Source of the DNA: CAZTGZ01 sp964613385
GTDB taxonomy: Bacteria; Bacteroidota; Bacteroidia; NS11-12g; UBA9320
Assembly: GCA_964613385.1 (NCBI GenBank)
Contig: CAZTGZ010000001.1
Span: forward strand, 62,001-126,000
Length of the DNA: 64,000 bases
Direction: 5' to 3'
Numbering within the stretch: position 1 is the stretch's first letter; the number at the start of each line of letters is the position of its first letter. The notes under the pieces are model-generated. The model saw only the letters and a program-made list of their open reading frames with translations. It was not told the DNA's origin and ran no database searches. Of this stretch, positions 18,387 to 26,901 are shown in pieces. Made by a program: the position numbers and the translations under genes.

Positions 18387-18959
18387 ATGCATGTAATAAG
18401 GCTGATTTTCGTCTGTTTGTGTTTGTGGAATCCGGTCATTTCATCGGCCCAGTCACCGGTTGATACCATTAAGCCCGATGGACGAAAGGGATATCACCGG
18501 ATTGAAGTAATCCCCTGCCCCTGTGACTCAGTAAATGACAGTTTGGTCGTGTGCGTTGATTCCGTTAAAACCTTGATTTGGCACTGGTCGGTACTCGACA
18601 TAGTTGACTCATTGTCTGTTGTTTATGGAATTCCGGAAGGTTTGGTTTATGAGATTGGAAAGAACGAATCGGGTTGGCCGCGAATAGATAATCCCAATCA
18701 TCTGATTCGGTATGGAGATTTGCAGGTAATGGACCGAACTTTTGAGATTATGTACAAGCGTCTGGGTTTGAGCGGAGGTAAAACCCGTTACAATTATTTA
18801 ATCATTGGAATCGCCTATCTCAAATACAATTATGACTTGTATGGATCGTGGCAGAAGGCGAGATACGCATATGGCAGAGGGCAGTGGAAATCACCTAAAT
18901 ACTGGACGGCCCTGGAGCGAAAATTTATGGGGAAAATTGATTGGAGTCGGTATGATTGA
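18387..18959 (+). CDS. Secreted lytic transglycosylase-like protein
   Basis: This 190-residue protein has a signal peptide (MHVIRLIFVCLCLWNPVISSA). The mature part resembles a goose-lysozyme/SLT fold: a helix (VLDIVDSLSVVYGIPEG), then VYEIGKNESGWP with a glutamate in the position of the SLT catalytic acid, a glycine-containing DLQVMDRTFEIM segment and a Y-rich tail (LKYNYDLYGSW, ARYAYGRG). These features match enzymes that cleave peptidoglycan glycan strands. The domain is short and catalysis is untested. Confidence 0.7.
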   Translation: MHVIRLIFVCLCLWNPVISSAQSPVDTIKPDGRKGYHRIEVIPCPCDSVNDSLVVCVDSVKTLIWHWSVLDIVDSLSVVYGIPEGLVYEIGKNESGWPRIDNPNHLIRYGDLQVMDRTFEIMYKRLGLSGGKTRYNYLIIGIAYLKYNYDLYGSWQKARYAYGRGQWKSPKYWTALERKFMGKIDWSRYD

Positions 18960-18987
18960 CCGGGTTCTTCGGTTCTAAATCCATCCC

Positions 18988-19743
18988 TCACCGCATCATC
19001 GACCACTCCTTTTTGAACGCGATGATTTCGTTTAAATATTCCGGATGTTCTTCTAACAGGTTTCCGACAACTGCGACATCCGCACCTGCCCTCCAGGCTT
19101 CGTGAAGTTGAGCCAGAGAACGAATGCCACCTCCCACAAATACAGGCGCACCCGTTAGGTTAGATACGGCTTTAATGGATTCCGGACTAACCGGTTTTAA
19201 AGCACCACTACCTGCATCCATATAAATAATCGACAAACCCAATTGAACGCCGGCAAGGGCTGTAAATGCCGCTAACTCCGGTTTGTCAAAAGGTATGGGT
19301 ATGGTCTGACTCATATAAGTTACCGATGTGGGCTTTCCTCCGTCTACCAGAATATAACCCGTAGGTAAAATTTCCAACCCGGATGCATGCAAAACCGGAG
19401 CGGCTTCAACGTGTCGGCCAATCAATAAATCAGGATTTCTGCCAGAAATTAAACTCAACAACAAAATGGCGTCTGCTTCCTCACAAATCTGTGAGGGACT
19501 CCCGGGAAATAGAATCACCGGAATATCCGTCATGCTTTTCAGCATCAACACAGTTTCACGGGTGTTTTCCGACTTGAGAAAACTTCCACCCACTAAAAAA
19601 TAATCGACTCCCCCCTTATCTGAAATATTGCTGAGGGTTGCCAATCTGGCTGCATCAGACTTATCCGGATCTATCAAAATCGCCAGTTTCTTTTGACCTT
19701 GATGGTGATTTGAAATGATTTCGCGTAGCAGTTCGTTCGGCAT
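18988..19743 (-). CDS. Geranylgeranylglyceryl/heptaprenylglyceryl phosphate synthase
   Basis: This 251-residue TIM-barrel enzyme joins a long prenyl diphosphate to sn-glycerol-1-phosphate by an ether bond. Family motifs are visible: LIDPDKSD near residue 20, LVGGSFLKS near 50, ILFPGSPSQI near 78, LISGRNPDLLIGRHV near 98-112, YILVDGGKPT, IYMDAGSGAL and VGGGIRSL (phosphate binding). Archaea use this reaction for core lipids, but bacterial homologues occur in Bacteroidota and Bacillota, where the product's role is less clear. A near-consensus -7 element (CAAATTTG) lies 7 nt before the ATG. Confidence 0.93.
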   Translation of the reverse strand: MPNELLREIISNHHQGQKKLAILIDPDKSDAARLATLSNISDKGGVDYFLVGGSFLKSENTRETVLMLKSMTDIPVILFPGSPSQICEEADAILLLSLISGRNPDLLIGRHVEAAPVLHASGLEILPTGYILVDGGKPTSVTYMSQTIPIPFDKPELAAFTALAGVQLGLSIIYMDAGSGALKPVSPESIKAVSNLTGAPVFVGGGIRSLAQLHEAWRAGADVAVVGNLLEEHPEYLNEIIAFKKEWSMMR

Positions 19744-20122
19744 GATGTTTCAAATTTGACCTTTTTTGCGGAGAATGCATGAGTATTTAAAGATAAAAGT
19801 GCCTCAATAATTATACATACTGAGGATTTTTCGGTTAGGACCCAAGGCGCATTGAATATAATATCACCGCCATTTGTTCGTTTTCAATTCATTGACTAAC
19901 AAGAGCTTGTAAGTTGCCCGGTACTGTAGGTGTGAAAGGGTGATAAATGTCATTTTTCATATTATCAACAAGCTGGCATCTTACGGCCGTGGTCATGCAA
20001 AAGATTGTCCCGGTTGCGTGTGGAAAAACCGGATTGTCAGCTAAAAGTAGGGTCAGCTATTTTTGAGCAAAAACCCCTTTATCAAAAATGAAGGGCAGTA
20101 TCCATCACTTAATGAATTCAAA
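19744..20122. other. Intergenic leader region before nrdJ
   Basis: This 379-bp non-coding stretch holds a hairpin at 19802-19825 (CCTCAATA paired with TACTGAGG, one mismatch) followed by ATTTTT. It also has an inverted pair AGCTTGT (19904-19910) and ACAAGCT (19968-19974), a CCGGTT/AACCGG pair (20010-20015 and 20027-20032), and a short ORF from ATG 19947 to TGA 20066 (39 residues, no recognised family). The nrdJ promoter is at its right end. One stretch near 19915-19930 faintly recalls the core of cobalamin riboswitches, but the other conserved boxes are missing. Confidence 0.4.
20034..20065 (+). promoter_or_regulatory. nrdJ promoter (TTG, 21 nt, TATTTTTG)
   Basis: TTG at 20034-20036 and the perfect -7 element TATTTTTG at 20058-20065 have Bacteroidota-like spacing. 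The element overlaps a candidate TTG start at 20063, so the true start is the ATG at 20123, giving a leader of about 50 nt. Confidence 0.6.
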
Positions 20123-23100
20123 ATGAGCGTAAAAAAGGAAATTCCGGCCAAGAAGAAGAAAAGCGGTTTAAAATTCGAAAGACATTTTACCGTTGAAGGA
20201 ACCTCACCCTTTGACCAATTTCAGTATTCCTATCGAAGCTCGGTCATCAAGAATCCATCAGGTGATATTGTGTTTCAGATGAATAATGTAGAGGTACCCG
20301 AAGCCTGGTCGCAGGTTGCAACAGATATCCTCGCTCAAAAATATTTTAGAAAAGCCGGAGTTCCTCAGCCGGATGGCAGTACCAGAGGCGAAACCAGTAT
20401 CCGTCAAGTGGCGCACAGAATGGCCGATTGTTGGAGATCATGGGGAGAAAAATATGGCTATTTCAATTCAGAAAAGGATGCCATCATTTTCTATGAGGAA
20501 CTTGTGTTTAGCATCATGGCTCAGCATGCGGCGCCTAATTCGCCGCAATGGTTCAATACCGGTCTGTACAGCACCTACGGAATCACCGGTAAACCACAAG
20601 GGCATTATTATGTAGATCCCGTTTCCGGCGAATTGAAACAAAGCACTTCGGCTTACGAAAGACCCCAGCCACATGCATGCTTTATTTTATCTGTGGATGA
20701 TGATTTGGTGAACAGCGGAGGCATCATGGATTTATGGGTGCGCGAAGCCAGAATTTTTAAATACGGATCCGGTGTTGGAACCAATTACAGCCGCATCCGT
20801 GGTGCCATGGAAAAGCTCAGCGGTGGAGGAAAAAGCAGCGGTTTGATGTCTTTTCTGAAAATTGGAGATAGAGCGGCGGGTGCCATCAAATCCGGCGGAA
20901 CCACACGCCGAGCAGCGAAAATGGTTTGTCTGGATCTCGATCATCCGGAAATCATGGAATTCATCAATTGGAAAAAGGACGAAGAGCGCAAAGTAGCTGC
21001 ATTGATAGCGGCAGGATACGCCAGCGATTATGAAGGTGAAGCTTATGCAACTGTTTCCGGACAGAATTCAAATAATTCCGTTCGTATTCCCAACAAATTT
21101 TTTGAAACCCTGGCCAGTGGTGGCGATTGGGAGCTCACATCCAGAACGGATGGTCGTGTTTTGCAAAAGATAAAAGCCGATAAAATCTGGAACGACATTA
21201 CTTATGCAGCCTGGGCTTGTGCAGATCCGGGCGTTCAATTCGATACTACCATCAATGAATGGCATACCTGCCCCGAAGGTGGTCGTATTAATGCATCCAA
21301 TCCGTGTTCGGAATATATGTTTCTGGACAATACCGCGTGTAACCTGGCCAGTTTAAATCTGCGACATTTCTTCAATACCGAAACCAGGGAATTTGATTCG
21401 GAAGCCATAGAATATTCAACCCGCTTGTGGACTGTAGTTTTAGAAATCAGTGTTTTGATGGCACAATTCCCATCTAAAGAGGTGGCCAAACTGAGCTACG
21501 AATATCGCACATTGGGTCTCGGTTATGCGAACCTGGGAACCGTATTAATGTTATCCGGAATTCCTTACGATAGTCCTAAAGCCAATGCGATTTGCGGAGC
21601 TGTAACTGCCCTGATGACGGGGACTGCCTACAGCACTTCGGCAGAAATGGCATCCCATTTGGGTCCATTCCCTGAATTTCAGAAAAACAGAGAGCATATG
21701 TTGCGCGTTATTCGCAACCACAGATATGCCGCATACAATACGCCGGAAGCCTGCGAAGAACTCAGCATCTTACCTGTGGGAATTGATCCGAAATACTGCC
21801 CCAAGGATTTGTTGGAAAAGGCCTGTAACTCCTGGGATGAAGCCGTGAGGAAAGGGGAAAAGTACGGATTCAGAAATGCTCAGGTAACCGTAATCGCGCC
21901 AACCGGCACCATCGGATTGGTCATGGATTGCGATACAACCGGAATTGAACCGGATTTTGCATTGGTTAAATTCAAAAAGCTAAGTGGAGGCGGTTATTTC
22001 AAGATCGTTAACAATGCGGTACCATTGGCGCTACATAATCTCGGCTATCCTGAAACCCAGATAGAGGCCATTGTCAATTACGCCAAAGGGCACGCTACCT
22101 TGAAAAACGCCCCCTATATCAATGAATTGACCCTTATGGCCAAAGGTTTCAACAGCCACGATATTTCCATTATCGAAAATGCCCTACCGGCTGCTTTTCA
22201 TATCAATTATGTATTCAACTACTATAACCTGGGCGTCGAATGTATGCAGCGACTCGGCATCAATGAGCAGCGTTATCAGTCGGAGAATTTCAATTTGCTG
22301 CGCGAAATCGGATTTACACCCGATCAAATCAACGAAGCAAACAATCATATTTGCGGCACCATGACCGTTGAAGGGGCTCCGTATCTGAAAGAAGAGCATC
22401 TGCCTGTTTTCGACTGTGCGAACAAATGCGGCAATACAGGTGAGAGATTCATTCATGCACATGGCCATATTCGCATGATGGCGAGCGCACAGCCCTTTAT
22501 CTCCGGTGCCATTAGCAAGACCATAAATCTTCCACATGAAGCAACGGTAGATGAAATAGCCTCTTGTTATCAGTTGAGCTGGGAATTGGGATTAAAGGCC
22601 AATGCCTTGTACCGCGATGGTTGTAAACTATCTCAGCCGCTCAGCAATAAAGGGGAAAAAGTTGAAGATGAAAAAGTGGTCGACAAGATGGACATGAAGG
22701 TGGAAGACCTGACTCCGGAAATGGTGTTGGAAGCGGCCAAAGACATCATCAACAAATCGACGGACACGAAGTTCAAACGCCAGCTTTCCAATATCGTAGA
22801 GCGAAAGAAACTACCCCATAAACGCAGAGGATTCACGCAAAAGACAAAAATTGGCGGGCAAACGATCTTCGTGCGCACCGGAGAATACAACGATGGTACT
22901 TTGGGTGAAATATTTGTAGATATGCACCGCGAAGGGGCAACCTTGCGATCCTTGATGAACTGCTTCTCCATCGCTGTTTCCATTGGATTGCAATACGGGG
23001 TTCCGCTCGAAGAATATGTAAACAAATTTACATTTACCCGATTCGAGCCGGCAGGTATGGTAGAGGGACATCCCAATATCAAAAATGCCACTTCAATCAT

Positions 23101-23425
23101 CGACTACATTTTCCGATTGCTCGGATTTGAGTATCTGCACAGAGACGATCTGGTACAGGTAAAACCGATGGAGGATATGTCGGATGAGAACTTCGTTCAG
23201 TTTGAAGAGAAATCCCATGGAGAACCTCAGCGCATCACTGAAGACTTACCGATAAAAGAAGTACAGCTTTCAGAATCCGGAAATTCGGGCCTGGGCAATG
23301 CAGATTCCTTCATGCGCACCCTGCAGAGCGATGCCCCGAGTTGTAATGTTTGCGGACATATTACAGTCCGTTCCGGTACATGTTATAAGTGTCTCAACTG
23401 CGGGAATTCTTTGGGATGTAGTTGA
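20123..23425 (+). CDS. nrdJ: Vitamin B12-dependent (class II) ribonucleotide reductase
   Basis: This enzyme of about 1100 residues reduces ribonucleotides to deoxyribonucleotides using adenosylcobalamin to generate a thiyl radical. Class II features seen include NASNPCSEYMFLDNTACNLA in the barrel, the glycine- and Thr-rich loop VIAPTGTIGLVMDCDTTGIE, HICGTMTVEGAPYL and a Cys-rich stretch FDCANKCGNTGER. The C-terminus is a zinc-ribbon-like tail (CNVCGHITVRSGTCYKCLNC) that re-reduces the active site in NrdJ-type enzymes. ATG 20123 (MSVKKEIPAK) is preferred to TTG 20063 because the promoter covers the latter. No cobalamin biosynthesis gene lies nearby, so B12 is made elsewhere or imported. Confidence 0.95.
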   Translation: MSVKKEIPAKKKKSGLKFERHFTVEGTSPFDQFQYSYRSSVIKNPSGDIVFQMNNVEVPEAWSQVATDILAQKYFRKAGVPQPDGSTRGETSIRQVAHRMADCWRSWGEKYGYFNSEKDAIIFYEELVFSIMAQHAAPNSPQWFNTGLYSTYGITGKPQGHYYVDPVSGELKQSTSAYERPQPHACFILSVDDDLVNSGGIMDLWVREARIFKYGSGVGTNYSRIRGAMEKLSGGGKSSGLMSFLKIGDRAAGAIKSGGTTRRAAKMVCLDLDHPEIMEFINWKKDEERKVAALIAAGYASDYEGEAYATVSGQNSNNSVRIPNKFFETLASGGDWELTSRTDGRVLQKIKADKIWNDITYAAWACADPGVQFDTTINEWHTCPEGGRINASNPCSEYMFLDNTACNLASLNLRHFFNTETREFDSEAIEYSTRLWTVVLEISVLMAQFPSKEVAKLSYEYRTLGLGYANLGTVLMLSGIPYDSPKANAICGAVTALMTGTAYSTSAEMASHLGPFPEFQKNREHMLRVIRNHRYAAYNTPEACEELSILPVGIDPKYCPKDLLEKACNSWDEAVRKGEKYGFRNAQVTVIAPTGTIGLVMDCDTTGIEPDFALVKFKKLSGGGYFKIVNNAVPLALHNLGYPETQIEAIVNYAKGHATLKNAPYINELTLMAKGFNSHDISIIENALPAAFHINYVFNYYNLGVECMQRLGINEQRYQSENFNLLREIGFTPDQINEANNHICGTMTVEGAPYLKEEHLPVFDCANKCGNTGERFIHAHGHIRMMASAQPFISGAISKTINLPHEATVDEIASCYQLSWELGLKANALYRDGCKLSQPLSNKGEKVEDEKVVDKMDMKVEDLTPEMVLEAAKDIINKSTDTKFKRQLSNIVERKKLPHKRRGFTQKTKIGGQTIFVRTGEYNDGTLGEIFVDMHREGATLRSLMNCFSIAVSIGLQYGVPLEEYVNKFTFTRFEPAGMVEGHPNIKNATSIIDYIFRLLGFEYLHRDDLVQVKPMEDMSDENFVQFEEKSHGEPQRITEDLPIKEVQLSESGNSGLGNADSFMRTLQSDAPSCNVCGHITVRSGTCYKCLNCGNSLGCS

Positions 23426-23513
23426 TGGGGGGAGTTACTGGTGAGTTCATTCATCACATTAATTTATCCCAATCCACCCTCTCAATTTCCGGATTATTAC
23501 TATCATTGCCCGT

Positions 23514-24317
23514 ATGAATCCGGATCAACTCACAGCCAAATTCGAAGAACTGAGCGCCTCCCTGAAGGCCTTTGTTTTTCGACTTACGGCCAGTGAAGAG
23601 GATGCAGAAGATATACTCCAGGACACATTTATCAAAGCCACACAGGCATTGGATTCCCTTCATCACGAACAATCCATGAAATCATGGCTCTTTAGCATCG
23701 CCTGTAACCTGGCTAAAGATAATCTTCGCGCAAAAAAACGTTGGCCCGAAAACATCAATGATATCTGTAAAAGTGAGGCGCTATCCGACCCTACCTATTT
23801 CGCTGAAATTGGCCGTATCATGCAAACTTCTCAATACGCCGTCTTCGAAATTAAAGAACATATCGCTTTTTGCCTGGCCTGTATTTCCAAATCCCTTCCC
23901 CTGGAACAACAGATATGCGTATTACTCAAGGAAATGAATCATTTCAAAGTGACAGAAATCGCAGAAATCATGGATACTTCAACAGCCATGGTCAAATACC
24001 ATCTGCACACCGCCAGAACCAAATTGACAGATATATTCGAGGGCAGATGTGCGCTCATCAATAAGAACGGTACTTGCCATCAATGTTCTGAATTGAACGG
24101 TATTTTTAATCCCAAACAAAATTTTGAAGTTGAGAAAAACAAGATAGAATTGGCGCGCCATGCTGAGAATCCCGACAGACAAGCATTGTTAGACCTGAGA
24201 TTGAAAATTGTAAGTGAAATTGACCCCTTTCATTCTCCCGGATCAGATTTACAACTTCATCATATTCAATACAATAGAGGCGTAATGGAAAAATATTCAG
24301 AAAAAACGGAAGATTAA
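23514..24317 (+). CDS. ECF-type RNA polymerase sigma factor with Cys-containing C-terminal extension
   Basis: This 267-residue protein has sigma region 2 in its first 80 residues (FVFRLTASEEDAEDILQDTF, then MKSWLFSIACNLAKDNLR) and region 4 near residues 125-180 (LPLEQQICVLLKE, FKVTEIAEIMDTSTAMVKYH). A C-terminal extension of about 80 residues follows with CALINKNGTCHQCSELNGIF, where three Cys residues could bind metal or sense redox state. Extensions of this kind occur in some Bacteroidota ECF-like factors. No anti-sigma gene is obvious next to it. A TATCATTG element, one mismatch from the -7 consensus, lies 5 nt before the ATG. Confidence 0.85.
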   Translation: MNPDQLTAKFEELSASLKAFVFRLTASEEDAEDILQDTFIKATQALDSLHHEQSMKSWLFSIACNLAKDNLRAKKRWPENINDICKSEALSDPTYFAEIGRIMQTSQYAVFEIKEHIAFCLACISKSLPLEQQICVLLKEMNHFKVTEIAEIMDTSTAMVKYHLHTARTKLTDIFEGRCALINKNGTCHQCSELNGIFNPKQNFEVEKNKIELARHAENPDRQALLDLRLKIVSEIDPFHSPGSDLQLHHIQYNRGVMEKYSEKTED

Positions 24318-24367
24318 CCTATCCTTTTTTCATCGGTTTACGTCTTAACATAAAACATCCAAAAATT

Positions 24368-24775
24368 ATGAAACATCAAATAGGAACCAAAGAACAACCT
24401 TTGTTATTGAAAACCCCTCCGCACAGCAGTGAGTACACCATGCATGTGGAACAGAAAAATGGAGAGGATATTCTGGTTTGCACGGTCGGAAAGACCATTT
24501 TGCATTACAACATTGCCATAATCGACGACCTGCATGCCATGTTGAAACAGCACGGTGATTGGATGGAATTGGGAAGTGCCGATGAACAGAAACCTGCAAA
24601 AGAAGGCACCGTGGAATTTTGGGGGCGCTCTGAAAACAATCCGGTCGGTGGTTGGTATGGCATGAAAAAAGGATTAAGAGGTCGGGTAGGTATGTATATC
24701 CCCCCATTGATGGAAGCCCTTGGCCTGGCGGAAGTTACGCATGAAGCCAAAGGCAATAAAATGAAGGCCATCTGA
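24368..24775 (+). CDS. Small soluble protein of unknown function
   Basis: This 135-residue protein has no signal peptide or membrane segment. It looks alpha/beta, with segments VEQKNGEDILVCTVGKT, HYNIAIIDDLHAMLKQHGDWMELG and a conserved-looking EFWGRSENNPVGGWYG, then a basic linker and an amphipathic tail. I do not recognise the family. It lies 50 nt after the sigma-factor gene on the same strand and could be in its transcript or regulon. Confidence 0.7.
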   Translation: MKHQIGTKEQPLLLKTPPHSSEYTMHVEQKNGEDILVCTVGKTILHYNIAIIDDLHAMLKQHGDWMELGSADEQKPAKEGTVEFWGRSENNPVGGWYGMKKGLRGRVGMYIPPLMEALGLAEVTHEAKGNKMKAI

Positions 24776-24798
24776 ATTGTAAGGGCTCCCTATTCGCA

Positions 24799-24826
24799 AT
24801 CTTTTCAGCAATGACTTTGAAAAGAT
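24799..24826. repeat. Perfect 9-bp inverted repeat, possible terminator or operator
   Basis: ATCTTTTCA (24799-24807) and TGAAAAGAT (24818-24826) are perfect reverse complements separated by 10 nt. No T-run follows on either side, so it is not a classical terminator. It sits between the unknown gene and the promoter at 24871-24898. Confidence 0.4.
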
Positions 24827-24870
24827 GGTAGGAATAGATTCACATGGAAAGCGTATTACGCGTATTCATA

Positions 24871-24898
24871 TTGTCTTAATTTCTAATGGCTATATTTG
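24871..24898 (+). promoter_or_regulatory. Promoter (TTG, 17 nt, TATATTTG) with ATG 5 nt downstream
   Basis: TTG at 24871-24873 and TATATTTG at 24891-24898 are followed after AAAAC by ATG 24904. An in-frame ATG at 24886 lies upstream of the -7 box and would not be in the message. Confidence 0.6.
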
Positions 24899-24903
24899 AA
24901 AAC

Positions 24904-25302
24904 ATGGCCAAAGGAAATCTAAACAAAGTAATAGCCATTTTGGCTTCAACTGCTTGGATCAGCATATCTGAATTTGTGCGAAATCAGTTTTTACTGGAAT
25001 CTTCATGGGTGGCGCAGTATAATGATTTGGGATTGGAATTTCCGGCTAAACCGATAAATGGTGCCGTTTGGGGTATTTGGTCCTTGTGTTTTGCCATCTG
25101 CATATTTTTCCTGTATCAGAAAATGAGTTTCAAAGAAGCTTTTTGGTTGTCCTGGATTTTTGGCTTTGTCATGATGTGGCTGGTAATCGGAAATTTAAAC
25201 GTATTACCTTTCGGTATATTACCCATGGCCATTCCCTTGAGTATGCTGGAGGTTTATATCGCGCTATTCATTTGTAAAAAGCTGACTCCCAATAAGATAT
25301 GA
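24904..25302 (+). CDS. Small four-helix membrane protein
   Basis: The protein is about 132 residues with four hydrophobic segments: VIAILASTAWISISEFV, GIWSLCFAICIFFLY, FWLSWIFGFVMMWLVIG and LPMAIPLSMLEVYIALFI. The layout resembles small uncharacterised Bacteroidota membrane proteins. I do not recognise a catalytic motif. The start at 24904 (MAKGNLNK) is chosen from the promoter position. The stop overlaps the start of the serine hydrolase gene (ATGA), so the two are translationally coupled. Confidence 0.7.
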   Translation: MAKGNLNKVIAILASTAWISISEFVRNQFLLESSWVAQYNDLGLEFPAKPINGAVWGIWSLCFAICIFFLYQKMSFKEAFWLSWIFGFVMMWLVIGNLNVLPFGILPMAIPLSMLEVYIALFICKKLTPNKI

Positions 25303-26423
25303 GAATCGCTAATTTGCTTGTTGCTTTAATATTCGTTCATAATACCATGGCGCAGTCGAAAGATGAATATGTTACAATTGCTCAGTCGGATGCCTTGCAA
25401 AAGGTATTGACCAAAACGGTAGATGGGAAAAGGGTATTCGGCACCACCTTTGCCATTAAACAAGGGAATATGGTTTGGCAAGGATCGGCGGGGAATCTCA
25501 GCACTGATCAACCTTATTTTATTGCCAGCACCACCAAATTGTTCACCAGTGCGCTGATTTTCAAGTTGCAGTCAATGGGTAAACTGAATGTGGATGACAA
25601 TATTCAGCAATATCTGGATTCAAACCTGATTCGGGGACTGCATATGTATAAAGGAAAAGAGTATACATCTGAAATAACCATACGTCACTTGTTGTCTCAT
25701 ACTTCCGGTCTCCCAGACTATTTCCAGGATAAAAGCGGAAAGGGAATAAGTCTGCAGGATGAGCTGGTTTCCGGAAAGGACCGAGCCTGGACCTTAGAGG
25801 AATCTGTGGAAAGGACCAAAGCCATTGGGGCTTTATTTATACCGGGCAGCAAGGGAAAAGCCCATTATTCCGATGCGAACTTTCAGTTGCTCGGCCGGAT
25901 TATTGAACATGTAACCGGACTTTCCTTTGAGCGCAATTGCCGGATGTATATTATCGAACCTTTGGGATTGAACGCTACTTACCTGTATACAGATGCCTCT
26001 GATCGGCAACCGGCCGACATGTACTACAAGAATGATATTCTGAGGATACCCAAGGCCATGACTTCATTCGGTCCGGATGGGGGCATGGTTTCTACAAGTG
26101 CGGATATGTTGGTTTTCATAGAGGCTTTTTTCACCGGAAAACTTTTTCCTACTGACCAGATTAAAGAGCAACAAACCTGGAATAGGATTTTCCCCCCGAT
26201 GCGCTCAGGGATGGGATTGCATCAATTCAAATTGCCATGGGTATTCAATCCGACCGGCGCAATTCCCGTATATTACGGTCACTCAGGTTTGTCGGGAGCC
26301 CTGGCATATTACAGTCCAAAACACAACTTGTTTTTGGTCGGTACAGTTAACCAGATCGCGAATCCGGATATTTCATTCAGGACGATGGTGAAATTGACTC
26401 AGGTATGGCTGAGGAAGAAGTAG
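25299..26423 (+). CDS. Secreted serine hydrolase, class C beta-lactamase/DD-peptidase-like
   Basis: This 374-residue protein has a short signal peptide (MRIANLLVALIFVHNTMA). The penicillin-recognising fold is shown by three catalytic motifs in order: S-x-x-K in ASTTKLFTS near residue 77, a Y-S-D triad position in HYSDANFQ (equivalent to Y-x-N), and H-x-G in GHSGLSGAL near the C-terminus. Such proteins act as beta-lactamases, DD-peptidases or esterases; none can be chosen here. It overlaps the small membrane-protein gene by 4 nt. Confidence 0.88.
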   Translation: MRIANLLVALIFVHNTMAQSKDEYVTIAQSDALQKVLTKTVDGKRVFGTTFAIKQGNMVWQGSAGNLSTDQPYFIASTTKLFTSALIFKLQSMGKLNVDDNIQQYLDSNLIRGLHMYKGKEYTSEITIRHLLSHTSGLPDYFQDKSGKGISLQDELVSGKDRAWTLEESVERTKAIGALFIPGSKGKAHYSDANFQLLGRIIEHVTGLSFERNCRMYIIEPLGLNATYLYTDASDRQPADMYYKNDILRIPKAMTSFGPDGGMVSTSADMLVFIEAFFTGKLFPTDQIKEQQTWNRIFPPMRSGMGLHQFKLPWVFNPTGAIPVYYGHSGLSGALAYYSPKHNLFLVGTVNQIANPDISFRTMVKLTQVWLRKK

Positions 26424-26493
26424 TTGGTATTTTCGTCATTTTAAAGCCTTATTAATCATGGCATTGTAAATTCTATGTAGGCTTAGTTCACTC

Positions 26494-26501
26494 TATTTTT
26501 G
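26494..26501 (+). promoter_or_regulatory. ars operon -7 promoter element
   Basis: TATTTTTG is a perfect TAnnTTTG. The ArsR-type palindrome begins 9 nt downstream, so a bound repressor would cover the transcription start. The nearest -33-like TTG is 27 nt upstream, which is long. Confidence 0.55.
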
Positions 26502-26509
26502 GCTAATAC

Positions 26510-26536
26510 ATCGTAATATCGAAATATTGCGATATT
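26510..26536. promoter_or_regulatory. ArsR-type operator palindrome
   Basis: ATCGTAATAT (26510-26519) and ATATTGCGAT (26524-26533) form a 10-bp inverted repeat with one mismatch around a CGAA centre. A second, perfect 7-bp pair AATATCG/CGATATT is nested at 26515-26536. ArsR/SmtB repressors bind AT-rich palindromes of this kind. It lies just upstream of arsR, so autorepression relieved by arsenite is expected. Confidence 0.65.
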
Positions 26537-26553
26537 AAATTGAAGATCGTCCT

Positions 26554-26883
26554 ATGGGAGCCTCTAAATCATCGCACTTTTCAGAGCATCAAAACCAAAT
26601 GGCAGAATTGCTTAAAGCCCTGGCTCATCCGGCCAGAATTGCCATTTTCGAACACCTGCTCAAAGTGAACTCATGCATTTGCGGCGATATTGTGAACGAA
26701 TTACCCCTGGCTCAACCTACCGTTTCACAGCATCTCAAGGAATTGAAACAAACCGGTATCATCAAAGGGGAAATCGAAGGGAACGCGATTTGTTATTGCC
26801 TCAACCCGGAGGTTCTCGCCAAATTGAAGAACTATTTTACACACGCCGAAACAGAGCTTACGGCCCTATCATCTTGTTGTTAA
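26554..26883 (+). CDS. arsR: ArsR-family metalloregulatory repressor
   Basis: This 109-residue winged-helix repressor has the usual core: MAELLKALAHPARIAIFEHLL, then the recognition helix PTVSQHLKELKQTGII and a wing. Cysteines lie at 41 and 43 (NSCICGD), in the position of the metal-sensing motif of ArsR proteins, with further Cys at 80, 82, 108 and 109 that could give a different arsenite site. It heads the arsenic genes and lies downstream of a palindrome it probably binds. Confidence 0.9.
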   Translation: MGASKSSHFSEHQNQMAELLKALAHPARIAIFEHLLKVNSCICGDIVNELPLAQPTVSQHLKELKQTGIIKGEIEGNAICYCLNPEVLAKLKNYFTHAETELTALSSCC

Positions 26884-26901
26884 TCATAAATTTATAATAT
26901 C

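Noticed and set aside
19900..19950. Possible cobalamin riboswitch before nrdJ
   Set aside because: A short CCCGGTACTGTAGG stretch recalls the riboswitch core, but the upstream GGTG...AATCC-type box and the B12-box GCCACTG are absent.
22633..23100. 155-residue frame antisense to nrdJ
   Set aside because: It is a shadow of the conserved nrdJ frame.
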